DNA of 64,000 nucleotides from Neostapfia colusana (lineage: Eukaryota; Streptophyta; Magnoliopsida; Poales; Poaceae): the NCBI GenBank assembly GCA_030760725.1, contig JASWHV010000018.1, forward strand, positions 21,918,273 to 21,982,272, in the 5' to 3' direction. Shown piece after piece: positions 32,485 to 43,600 of the stretch; the first letter of the stretch is position 1, and each line of letters begins with the position of its first letter. The notes beneath the pieces were generated by a model. It searched no databases. It saw only the letters and a program-made list of their open reading frames with translations, and was not told where the DNA came from. The position numbers were made by a program, and so were the translations under genes.

Positions 32485-35400
32485 GGCGATAGGTCGCCTC
32501 AAGGTCGTCGACAGCGACGAACCACAACCTCTCTCGGGGCCTATCACCATTGGCGGGAAGCTTCATCTCACTCGCGAGCAGTGGGAGGCTGGCCAGGGTG
32601 ACCGGAAGAAGGGGGAGTCCTCTTCCTTGACAGGCGGCCGCAAGCGCGGCAAGTTGCGCAAGGGGCGCGGAGGTACCTAGGCAGAGGTACGCGGACGTAC
32701 CGAGGGTGGCGCCCGCGGAGGCGCCCAGGGCGGCACCGTCGGCAACCACAAGCCGACACGAGACGACACCTGCCACAACTGTGGCAAGCTTGGTCATTGG
32801 GCCAGGGAGTGTCGACAGCCACGACGTGGCCAGGCCCACGTGGCACAAGTGGAGGAGGAGGCCCACGTGGCCCACGTAGAGGAGCCAACTTTGCTTCTGA
32901 CACACGGAAGCATCAAGGCACCTCTAGTGGCATCGACCGCAGCGACTCTCCTTCATCTTGATGAGCCAAGAGCACACGCTTTCCTCGGCGACGGCTCCAG
33001 CAACGACAAGACTGACGGGTGGTGCCTCGACACCGGCGTCACCCATCACATGACCGGTCGACGGGAGTTCTTCGTTGAGCTTGACTCCAATGTTCGAGGC
33101 TCTGTCAAGTTTGGTGACGCCTCCGGCGTGGAGATCAAGGGTGTCGGCTCCGTCATCCTCACCGCCGAGTCTGGTGAGCACAGGCTGCTCGTCGGAGTCT
33201 ACTACATCCCCGCGTTGAGAAACTCCATCATCAACCTGGGACAGCTGGATGAGAACGGTTCGCGCGTGGAGATTAAGGACGGAGTCATGAGGATTTGGGA
33301 TCACCATCGTCGCCTTCTTGCCAAGGTAACTAGAGGCACCAATCGACTCTATGTCCTTCACGTGCAGGTAGCACAGCCTGTCTGCCTTGCCACTCGTCGG
33401 GACGACGAGGCATGGCAGTGGCACGAGCGCTTTGGGCATCTTCACTTCGAGGCCCTAAAGCAGCTCAGTGCCAAGGAGATGGTGCGAGGCATGCAATGCC
33501 TTGACCATGTGGAGCAGCTCTGCGACGTCTGTGTATTGACGAAGCAGAGGCGGCTTCCTTTTCCCCAATAGTCGAGCTTTCGAACTAAGGAACGGCTCGA
33601 GCTCATTCACGGGGACTTGTGTGGCCCGGTGACACCAGCTACACCAGGAGGACGACGCTACTTCCTGCTGCTCGTCGACGACCTCTCCTGCTACATGTGG
33701 GCCGTGGTCCATGGCAGCAAGGGAGAGGCTGCGAACGCCATCAGGCGTGCGCAGGCCATTGCGGAGGCGGAGTGCGGCTGCAAGCTGCGTGTTCTGCGCA
33801 CCGACAACGGCGGCGAATTCATGGCGGCTGAATTCGCGTCGTATTGCGCGGATGAGGGTGTTCAGCGCCACTACTCCGTGCCCTACAGCCCGCAGCAGAA
33901 CGGCGTCGTCAAGCGACGCGTCTATACGGTTGTGGGGATGGCTCGGGCCCTCCTCAAGTAGAGGGGAATGTCGGCCATCTTCTCGGGAGAGGCGGTGGTG
34001 ACGGCTATCTACATCCTCAACCACTCGCCCACTAAGGCTCTCAACGGCAGGACGCCGTACGAGGCTTGGTATGGGCGCAAGCCGGCGGTCTCTCATCTAC
34101 GGGTCTTCAGCTGCCTCGCGTTCGCAAAGGAGCTTGGCCACATCAGCAAGCTCGACGACATGAGCACTCCGGAGGTGTTCATCGGCTACGCGGAGGGCTC
34201 GAAGGCCTACCGCATTCTCGACCTAGAGACACAGCGTGTGCGCACGGCGCGTGACGTTGTGTTCAACGAAGGGCGAGGATGGGCATGGGACAAGGCGGTG
34301 GACGACGGTTCGACCTCGACGCACGACGACTTCATCATCGACTACGTCCACTTCAAGAGAGTTGGGAGAGTAGGCAACTCTTCTCCACCGAGCGTGTCTA
34401 CCCCAGCCCCCGACCGTCCACCTCCACCTTAGCCGGCGACCCCACGCACTCCAGCACCGACGGCCACTCCTCCAGGCACGCCCACTCCGTCCCCAGCTCG
34501 TGTCGAGCACGACCCAGTGGAGTTTGTTACTCCGCTCTCCCACGACGAGGAGCGCCTCGACGGGTGCTACGACGGCGAGCAGTTGCGGTATCGCAAGATG
34601 GAGAACATTCTCGGCAACCAACCGGTGCCGGGACTGGCCCCTCACGATCTGGATGATCAAGATCTGGAGGCGCAGTTGCACCTTGCGTGCGATGACGGCG
34701 AGCCTCGGTCTTTTGCGGAGGCCGAAAAACACGCAGCATGGCATGCTGCGATGTAGTCAGAGATGGACGCGGTTGAGACGAACCACACTTGGGAGCTTGC
34801 TGATCTCCCTCGCGGTCACCGTGCGATCACCCTTAAGTGGGTGTTCAAGTTGAAGAGGGATGAAGCCGGCGCCATCGTCAAGCACAAGGCTCGCTTGGTG
34901 GCACGCAACTTCGTGCAACAGGAGGGGATCGACTTCGACGATGCTTTTGCCCCCATGGCACGGATGGAATCCGTGCGACTCCTTCTTGCACTCGCTGCCC
35001 AAGAAGGCTGGCGTGTCCAGCACATGGACGTCAAGTCGGCGTTCCTCAACGGCGACTTGAAGGAGGAGGTCTACGTACACCAGCCGTCAGGGTTTGTGGC
35101 CCCTGACAAGGAGGGCAAGGTGTTGCGCCTGCGCAAGGCCCTCTATGGCTTGCGTCAGACACCAAGGGCGTGGAATGCCAAGTTGGATTCCACACTCAAG
35201 AGGATGGGCTTCGGGCAATGCCCGCACGCAGCGACCATCTACCGGCGGGGCAATGGAGGAAACACCCTACTGGTGGGTGTCTACGTCGACGACTTGGTGA
35301 TTACCGGCACCAAGAATGCGGAGGTGGCAGCGTTCAAGGAAGAGATGAAAGCCACCTTCCAGATGAGTGACCTGGGATCTCTCTCCTTCTACCTTGGGAT

Positions 35401-36253
35401 TGAGGTGCACCAGGCCGACTCCGGGATCACACTTCGACAGACTACCTACGCCAAGCACATTGTTGAGCTAGCTGGGCTCACAAACTGTAACCCAGCTCTC
35501 ACTCCGATGGAGGAGAGGCTGGAGCTGAGCCGCGACAGCACGACGGAGGAGGTGGACGCTACGCAGTACCGGCGTCTTGTGGGGAGCCTTCGCTACCTCA
35601 CCCACACACGGCCGGACTTGGCATTCTCCGTCGGCTACGTTAGTCGGTTCCTGCAACGACCGACGACGGATCACCATCAGGCTGTGATGAGGATCATCCG
35701 CTATGTTGCGGGGACTCTCGATCACGGCCTCCACTACCCGAGGTGTCCTGGGGAGGCACACCTTGTCGGGTACAGCGATAGCGACCACGCTGGCGACATC
35801 GACACGAGCAAGAGTACGAGCGGGATCCTCTTCTTCTTCGGCAAGTGCCTCGTTAGCTGGCAGTCGGTCAAGCAGCAGGTGGTGGCCCTGTCCAGCTGCG
35901 AGGCCGAGTACATAGCGGCCTCCATCGCTTCGACTCACGCGCTCTGGCTTAGTCGACTGCTTGGTGATCTCCTCAGCAGAGACACTGGAGCGGTCGAACT
36001 CAGGGTGGACAACATGTCCGCTTTGGCCCTGGCAAAGAATCCCGTTTTCCATGAACGGAGCAAGCACATCCGGGTGAGGTACCACTTCATCCGCAAATGC
36101 TTGGAGGAAGGGAGCATCAAGGCGAACTACATCAACACCAATGACTAGCTTGCGGACCTGCTCACAAAGCCCCTTGGGAGGCTCAAGTTCATTGAATTTC
36201 GCACCAAGATCGGGATGGTCCAAGCCTCTCAGAAGACGACGTACAAGAGTTAG
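32485..36253 (+). pseudogene. copia copy 1 gag 3' part and pol
   Basis: Order: zinc knuckle CHNCGKLGHWAREC (about 32772), protease WCLDTGVTHHMTG (Ala changed to Val), integrase HHCC (HERFGHLHFEALK .. CDVCVLTKQ), integrase core (LIHGDLCGP, LRTDNGGEF, but NGVVKRR where copies 2 and 3 have NGVVERR, so the catalytic Glu is Lys), RT (TLKWVFKLKRDEAG, MDVKSAFLNGDLKEEVYVHQ, VYVDDLVITGT) and RNase H (GYSDSDHAGDIDTSKSTSG, SSCEAEYIAA). Six TAG stops at 32678, 33569, 33959, 34430, 34754 and 36146 all replace CAG of the sister copies. 34763-36148 is open through RT and RNase H. Dead copy. Confidence 0.88.
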
Positions 36254-36261
36254 GGGGAGAA
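36251..36261 (+). other. Polypurine tract of copia copy 1
   Basis: TAGGGGGAGAA directly before the 3' LTR. The pol stop codon TAG overlaps it. Same arrangement in the sister copies. Confidence 0.8.
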
Positions 36262-36664
36262 TGCTGGAATAAGTCTTGTAGTCCTTTGGTCTTTGGTCCC
36301 CTAGTCCCTTGTACCCTAGTCCTTTAGTTTGTTGCACTTTAGTCCTTGGTCCTTAGTCCTTGTTGTACTCTAGTCCTTTGGTCTTTGTGGCCCCAATTAG
36401 GACAGCATCTAAGGACACTAGGACAGCATATTAAGGACACTAGGACAACATCTTAGTGTCAGTCAAGGATAGCATATTAGGACAACATCTAAGCATCTTA
36501 GACTAGCATCTTTATGGCATATGCTTGGCTGCCATGGCAGCTATAAATATGTAGCCTCAACCCCTTGGGTTGGCATGACATTGTGTGAGAAATAGACAAG
36601 AAAATTGCCCCAGCTCCTAGTGTCATCCTCTCTTCCAATGAGAGTGGGAATTCAACTACTAACA
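36262..36664 (+). repeat. 3' LTR of copia copy 1
   Basis: TGCTGGAATAAG .. ACTACTAACA, 403 bp. TATAAATA at 36542-36549 points towards the MORC gene. Internal repeats of AGGACAGCAT/AGGACACT occupy the middle. Confidence 0.9.
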
Positions 36665-36669
36665 AAATA

Positions 36670-37176
36670 ATGAAAGGAAAAAGGGAAAACTAGGAAAAAT
36701 AGAGAAAAAAGAAAAAAGAAAGAGAAAAGGGAAAAAAGAGAGAAGAAAAAAAAGGGAAAAAGGTTAATGGCGATTTTTTTAGAATAAAAGAGAATAATGA
36801 TATGATAAAATATATTTTAGTTGACATAAATATTGAATTTAGAGGTTAAAGAGAGCAAGAAATTGAACTGTAAAATATATTGTATAGCTAAAAATATTTT
36901 TTAAATTAGATACAGAGGTAAAAGTCTTACTAGTATAATGTACCATTACAAATGTCCTTTCTGGTATGAAAACAACTAGAATGCAAACAGATCTATGGTG
37001 CAATACGATTTTAAGTTTACGGTGATTGTATTTTTATATTTAAACCCTACACCTGATAATATAAGTTGAGAAAAGTAAAGTGTGAAGGTGAAAAGTTTAT
37101 AAGTGCATAGGATAGGAGGAAGGATTTTTATTTTTGTACGATTACATCATTGAGCTGCTAGCATTCTAATGTTAAC
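36670..37176. other. AT-rich upstream region of the MORC gene
   Basis: Begins with a purine run (36670-36770, AAAGG/GAAAA type), then AT-rich DNA. Parts (about 36820-36950) resemble the 3' part of the MITE-like insertion at 38500-38640 (shared TTTAGAGGT .. AACTGTAAA .. ), so it may hold a diverged relative. No gene seen. Confidence 0.4.
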
Positions 37177-37184
37177 TATAAATG
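37177..37184 (+). promoter_or_regulatory. Putative TATA box of the MORC gene
   Basis: TATAAATG in CTATAAATGG, about 130 bp upstream of the start codon at 37309. Position fits a plant core promoter; the transcription start is not determinable from sequence. Confidence 0.5.
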
Positions 37185-37308
37185 GCTGCAAAAGAGGGAA
37201 CGCGTGCGCCAGAAGGAAAAAAGCCCCGCGACGAGCAGCACAACGGATCGAGCTCTCACGGACAGAGCTGCTAAGAGAGACCAAGAGCTGAAGCTTACCC
37301 TAACATCG

Positions 37309-37681
37309 ATGACCTCCGGCGCCGCCGCGCTCGAGGTCATCGAGCTCTCCAGCGACGACGACGACGACGAGGGGCTCCCCGTGCCCGTCCCCGGCCCCAG
37401 CGCTCTCGCCCTCGTCCGCCGCGTACCGTCCTCTCTGCCCGACATCAAGCCGCCCTTGCTCGCCGACGCCGATGTGAAGCCGCTGCTCCTCCCGCCACTC
37501 CATTCCCCGGGCTATGGCGTCGTCGTGCCTGTGAAGACCGAGGAGCCCCTGCCGAAGCCTGTGCCCGTGGCCGCGGAGGTCCCGCTGCCCAGGGCCCTCC
37601 CGCCGCCGCGCCTCTGCCGCCAGTTCTGGAAGTCTGGCGACTACGTCGTCGCCCACCGCAACCCCGACGCCAGCGCTCCGG
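37309..37681 (+). CDS. MORC: MORC exon 1
   Basis: Start ATG 37309 (MTSGAAALEVIEL). The open frame extends upstream to 37204 but has no ATG there. Donor G|GTAGGT. Encodes the acidic and Pro-rich N-terminus and the CRQFW motif. Confidence 0.8.
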
Positions 37682-40600
37682 GTAGGTTTGGCCGCCGAAA
37701 TCTTTCTGGGAGCCTTCCCCCCCTCATCTTCTGCCGTTCCTTTGATTTTCGTGGAGGTAGGTACGTGACCACGCTGAGAGAGTTAGCAATTTGGTGATGT
37801 GTGCAGGTCGGCGGAACCGTCTGCGGATAAACCCCAAGTTCCTGCACTCAAATGCGACTTCCCACAAGTGGGTGTTTGGCGGTATGGGTTGATTCTCATC
37901 ATTTCTCTTGGCTCATAGGATTGCATAACTCTTTTGGAAGCAACATCAATTTAGTGAATTTCTTTTTGAGACCAACAACAATTTAGTGAATTGTTTGGCT
38001 TCCATGAGTATATTTCGCAAACTGACATAGATAAACCCCATTCTCATGTCTGTATTTTTTTAGTAAGAAGTTTGTGATCTTTAGGCTGATCGCAGCGCAG
38101 CACGCTAAAGCGGCCGGCACGGCTAATTTGCCGGCCGGTGGCTTAGGGGCTGCCTGCAGCGGCGCCGGTAGCGGCCCCTGGAACAGGCAGCCGCTACATG
38201 TGAAGGCCTGTGGAGAGAGAGGAGAGAGAGAAAGAAAGAAAGAAGAGAGGGAAAAAGGAAAGAAAAAAATAAGAAGAGAGGAAAAGGGAGAAAAGAAAGG
38301 AAAAAAGAGGAGGGAAAAGAAAGGAAAAGGAAAATAAGAAAAAAAGATGTGAGGGAAAAAAAGAGAAAGGGAGAAAATAAGAAAAAAGAGAGGAAAAGAA
38401 GTAAAAAATAAATTTAATGAATTTATATAAGTTATAAATATAATATTATTAACATAAGTAGTTATATGAAATAATATAAATTATGATATAGTTGTATTAT
38501 CTAATATGAAATAGTTGATAGTTGATATAGAGATCTGATTTAGAGGTGAATGAGTGCGGACAAATAAACTGTAAAGGTAGGAATCTTTTAGAGTCAACTG
38601 TAAAAGGCTAAGAATATTCCTTTAGATGCCCAATATAGAGGTCCACGAGTGCGAATAGCCTTATACCTAATCGTCATGGGCAAATTCAGTTCTATTTTCC
38701 GTACAAGAAAACATTTGTCCCTTGTTGGGAACTTGTTCTTTGGAACATTGCGTGTCCGATCAAAATAATTAAATTCTAGCTTCTAATGATGTACTTGCTT
38801 CATTAACATATAAAAGGTTTTCAGTATTGCTTTGACAATCCTAGATGACAAAATTGAATCTTGTGTTTGCCATATATAACTAGTTGTTCCTTCAATGATG
38901 ACCATGAAATATACCTTTTGAGGCCAGGAACTGCTACCACATACGGTAGGTGCTAGCAAATGATCGACTGCTTAACATTTATAATCAGATAAATAAATCA
39001 TTGTGTACATATCAAAGAAACATTTAACAATTTCAACACCTACCTTCATGCAATTTACTTGTGTCTTTCTGCCTGGATAAATCATCCATATATAGCATTT
39101 TGATTTCCAAATCTGCTTGCCTGCTTTTACATTCTACTATCCTTCATATTCTTATATGACACTTCCCGTCTACTAATTCGTGTTCAATGTTGTCCTTTTT
39201 CATTTGTCTGCAGCAATTGCTGAACTTCTTGATAATGCAATTGATGAGGTAATCGTCAAGGTACCAAGACAAGCTAAGATAATTATTGAATCCTAAGTAT
39301 GGCTATTTTTTTTGCATCTTCTCAGGTGAATAATGGGGCAACATTTGTCTGTGTTAATAAATTTACAAGCCCACGGGATGGGAGCACCTCTTTCTTGGTT
39401 CAAGGTTGCCATATTCATGATGTATATAGTATATACATGTGAATCTGCTTAGTTAATAGGCTATGTTATCTTAGTTATGACCTTGTATTGTTTCTCATGG
39501 ATAAGATGATGGAGGGGGAATGGATCCAGAGGCACTGAGACGTTGTATGAGCTTTGGATTTTCAGATAAGCAGTCTGAGGCTTTCATTGGACAATGTATG
39601 ACCATGATGTCTGTTGGACTATTTTCTCGTGAAGAATTCTTGGACCCACTACCATTGAATTTGGCATTGTTCTTCACCATTGAATTTATTATTGTTGTTG
39701 CTAGATGGAAATGGTTTCAAGACTAGCACAATGAGGCTCGGAGCAGATGTGATTGTATTTACACAAAACCAAAATAACTGGTACTTTCTCGTTGCATTCA
39801 CCCTAGAAGTTTTGTTTTCTGAGTTAGCAGTACACTGGAACAAGCAATTTTTGGTTCCACTTTCACTTTAATCCTTGGTAACATATAGTGCTGCATCATT
39901 AGTAGAAAACTACTTCTTTTTCTAAAAAAAAATAGTATGTAGCTTTACGTAATACAACAACAACAACAAAAACAACAACAACCAAAGCCTTTGTCCCAAA
40001 CACGTTGGGGTATGCTAGATATGAAACCCAATAGTTTTATTTTTAAAAGGAAGTAAAAGAAAGAAAAAGAGTTTCCATGCAGTCCTATCATGAGCCAAAT
40101 CTGTAGGTACCAGCGTTCCAAAAGGTGGTGCGAGGCGGGCGCCTCACCGCGCTTCAGCGCTCCGACTGGCCACCCGCCTCGCCTCGGTGGGTAGGCGGTC
40201 TCGAGGCGGGGGGGGGGGGGGGGGGGCAGGGCGGGCAGATCCAGTCGCAGGTGGAGGTGCACCGGCGGAAGAAGCCGTGCTGCAAGGGGGGCTCCTCGGG
40301 GTGCAGGAAGAGGTGCACGGAGGAGCTGCAGCGGGAGAAGCAGCACCTAGGGGGGCGGGCAGATCCAGTCGGTCGCAGCTGGGGGTGCGTGGCAGTAGAA
40401 GCCGCGATGCAGGGGGGCTCCTCGGGGCGCAGGAGCTGCGACGGAAGAAGCAGCACTGGGGGGAGAGAGAGTCCTCGCCAGCCTGCGACGGGAGAAGAAG
40501 GCTGTGCTGCAGAGGATGGGGGAACAACGGAACAAAGCCAGCCATGGGCTGGGCTGCTTCTGGAGCAAGGAGGCGCTGGAATAGATGGCTGTCCCATGGT

Positions 40601-43600
40601 GCTGTGCGGGAGAGGGACAGAGAGAGGAGAGTGAAAGTGGCCGTGAAAAATTAGCTCAACATAGCAGAAATATGATATACTTCTGTATTTTTTACAATTT
40701 TTATAATTCACCACTGCTACAGTATGTAACACCTAGGCTCTAGACGGAGGGTCATTGCCCGACTAGCGCCTAGCGCCTTTTGAAACATTGGTAGGTGCAT
40801 TCCAATCCATCAAGTATCGTTTTACCGCATTCTTCCATGTCAACCTTGGTTGCCCTCTGCCCCTTATAATATTTTCCCTACCATTTAGAATCCCACCGTT
40901 AACCAATGCTTCTGAAGTTCTCTGTTGGATATGCCCAAACCATTCTAGTCGATGATGGACTAGTTTCTTTTCAACCGGTGCCACCTCTACCCTATCACAT
41001 ATCATCTTGTTCGTAATTCGATTTTTTCTTGTGTGACTGCACAACCACCATGGCATGCACAACTCTGCGGCACTCATTTGTTGGTGCTGGAATAAGTCTT
41101 GTAGTCCTTTGGTCTTTGGTCCCCTAGTCCCTTGTATCCTAGTCCTTTAGTTTGTTGCACTTTAGTCCTTGGTCCTTGTTGTACTCTAGTCCTTTGGTCT
41201 TTATGGCCCCAATTAGGACAACATCTAAGGACACTAGGACAGCATATTAAGGACACTAGGACATCATCTTAGTGTCAGCCAAGGACAACATATTATGACA
41301 GCATCTAAGCATTTTAGACTAGCATCTTTGTGGCATATGCTTGGCTGCCATGGCAGCTATAAATATGTAGTCTCAACCCCTTGGGTTGGTATGGCATTGT
41401 GTGAGAAATAGACAAGAAAATTGCCCCAACTCCTAGTGTCATCCTCTCTTCCAATGAGAGTAAGAATTCAACTACTAACATCTGGTATCAGAGCCGTTCT
41501 GTCCTGTAGCTTAAACATCTCCTGCTCATCCCCTTCCCGCACCTCTCTCTGTCCGCAACCGGCAGCAGGAACACCAGCTGTTCCAGCTCATTCCTCTCCT
41601 GCATAGACGAGCAGTAGCTTGTCTTCCACACACAACAACCCTCCCCCACTAGTGCGCCATGTCCGACGGACAGTCTCAGCGCTCGGTCGCCTCGAGCGCG
41701 CGGCAGACGGAGGTTGCCGCGGCAGAGGAGCGCGAGCGAGCGGCGGCAGAGACTGCGGCGACGACAGTAATAGGCAAGGTTGGAGGCGGCGGAACTGGCA
41801 GCAGCGAGGGCGGAAGTGGAAGCAGCGGCGGCGACGGCTGTAGCGCGTGCGGCGGCAGCGGAGCTGGAGGCTCTGCGCGGCAGTAGCTCCAGCAGCTCTG
41901 TCGACGGCGGCGTTGACGATGAGCTCAGGCCGGTGAGGAAGGCGGCGTGAGCACAAGAGGTGCAGCGAGCAGCCGCGCCCCCCCATGGGCGCGACAACCG
42001 CAGCCCAGACGGGCGCGGACGCGCCGGTGGCGCTCCCGGCGGCGGCGGCTGGGTCGACGGAGAACGCGGCCATTACAGGCGGCGCGGTTCTCCCTCCGCG
42101 GACAGGTACCATGGACACCACGGGGTCCAGGCTATTGTCAGGGACGTCGGTCCTGGCGGTGGATGGCCTACCCTCACCAAGACCAACTACGTCGAGTGGG
42201 CCGCGGTGATGAGGGTACGGCTCCAGGTGTGACACATGTGGGAAGCAGTTCAGTACGGCGACGTCGACTACTACGAGGATCGACGTGCGTTGGATGCCCT
42301 CATTACTGCAGTCCCGCCCGAGGTGCAGTTCTCGCTTTCCAAGAAGCGGACTGCTAAGGAGGCATGGGATGCCATCGCTGCGACACGCATCGGCAGCGAC
42401 CGCGCCCGCAAGTCCACACTGCAGGCGCTTCGCAAGGAATGGGAGAACCTGGCCTTTAAGCCAGGTGAGGACGTTGATGACTTTGCTCTCCGTCTCAACA
42501 CTTTGTTGCAGAAGTTGGTGCAGTTCGGCGACGACACCTACAATGAAGAGAGAGCTGTCGAGAAGCTCCTTCGGTGCATCCCCGAGAAGTACAAGCATAT
42601 CGCTCGCTCGATCGAGTCTCTGCTGGACCTCTCCACGATGTCGATCGAAGAGGCGATAGGTCGCCTCAAGGTCGTCGACAGTGACGAACCACAACCTCTC
42701 TCGGGGCCTATCATCATTGGCGGGAAGCTTCATCTCACTCGCGAGCAGTGGGAGGCTGGCCAGGGTGACCGGAAGAAGGGGGAGTCCTCTTCCTCGACAG
42801 GCGGCCGCAAGCGCGGCAAGTCGCGCAAGGGGCGCGGAGGTACCCAGGCCGGGACACGCGAACGTACCGAGGGTGGCGCCTGCGGAGGTGCCTAGGGCGG
42901 CACCGTCGGCAACCACAAGCCGACACGAGACGACACCTGCCACAACTGTGGCAAGCTTGGTCATTGGGCCAGGGAGTGTCGACAGCCACGACGTGGCCAG
43001 ACCCACGTGGCACAAGTGGAGGAGGAGGCCCACGTGGCACAGGTAGAGGAGGAGCCAACTTTGCTTCTGGCACACGGAAGCATCAAGCCACGTCTAGTGG
43101 CATCGACCGCATCGGCTCTCCTTCATCTTGATGAGCCAAGAGCACACGCTTTCCTCGGCGACGGCTCCAGCAACGACAAGACTGACGGGTGGTGCCTCGA
43201 CACCGGCGCCACCCATCACATGACCGGTTGACGGGAGTTCTTCGTTGAGCTTGACTCCAATGTCCGAGGCTCTGTCAAGTTTGGTGACGCCTCCGGCGTG
43301 GAGATCAAGGGTGTCGGCTTCGTCATCCTCACCACCGAGTCTGGTGAGCACAGGCTGCTCATCGGAGTCTACTACATCCCCGCGTTGAGAAACTCCATCA
43401 TCAGCCTGGGACAGCTGGATGAGAACGGTTCGCGCGTGGAGATTAAGGACGAACTCATGAGGATTTGGGATCACCATCGTCGCCTTCTTGCCAAGGTAAC
43501 TAGAGGCACCAATCGACTCTATGTTCTTCACGTGCAGGTAGCACAACCTGTCTGCCTTGCCACTCGTCGGGACGACGAGGCATGGCAGTGGCACGAGCGC

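Larger units (their letters stand above)
26836..36664 (+). mobile_element. Ty1/copia copy 1, split by a solo LTR
   Basis: LTRs 26836-27209 and 36262-36664 flank gag-pol. Removing the 4.1-kb solo LTR leaves about 5.70 kb, matching copies 2-4 (5.71-5.75 kb). Primer site 27212-27223 and polypurine tract 36251-36261 are present. The flanks AAAAA and AAATA agree at four of five bases, so the target duplication is doubtful. It lies 645 bp upstream of the MORC start codon. Confidence 0.9.

Noticed and set aside
26831..36669. Target duplication for copia copy 1 (AAAAA against AAATA)
   Set aside because: Four of five bases in a purine/A-rich context is too weak to claim; it may be chance or a later mutation.
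37204..37308. Upstream extension of the MORC first exon
   Set aside because: The frame is open but begins at GTG with no ATG. The first in-frame ATG is 37309, after a plausible 5' leader and TATA.
40187..40654. Gly/Arg-rich ORFs of about 130-190 codons in several frames
   Set aside because: By-products of GC-rich direct repeats in the hAT-like element; all frames are open without domain content.
41588..43075. 495-codon minus-strand ORF (and similar ones at 46468-47610, 58203-59153 plus, 61665-62735 plus)
   Set aside because: Exact antisense shadow of copia gag-pol. GC-rich codon use leaves the complementary frame open, and it recurs in every copy with the sense gene.
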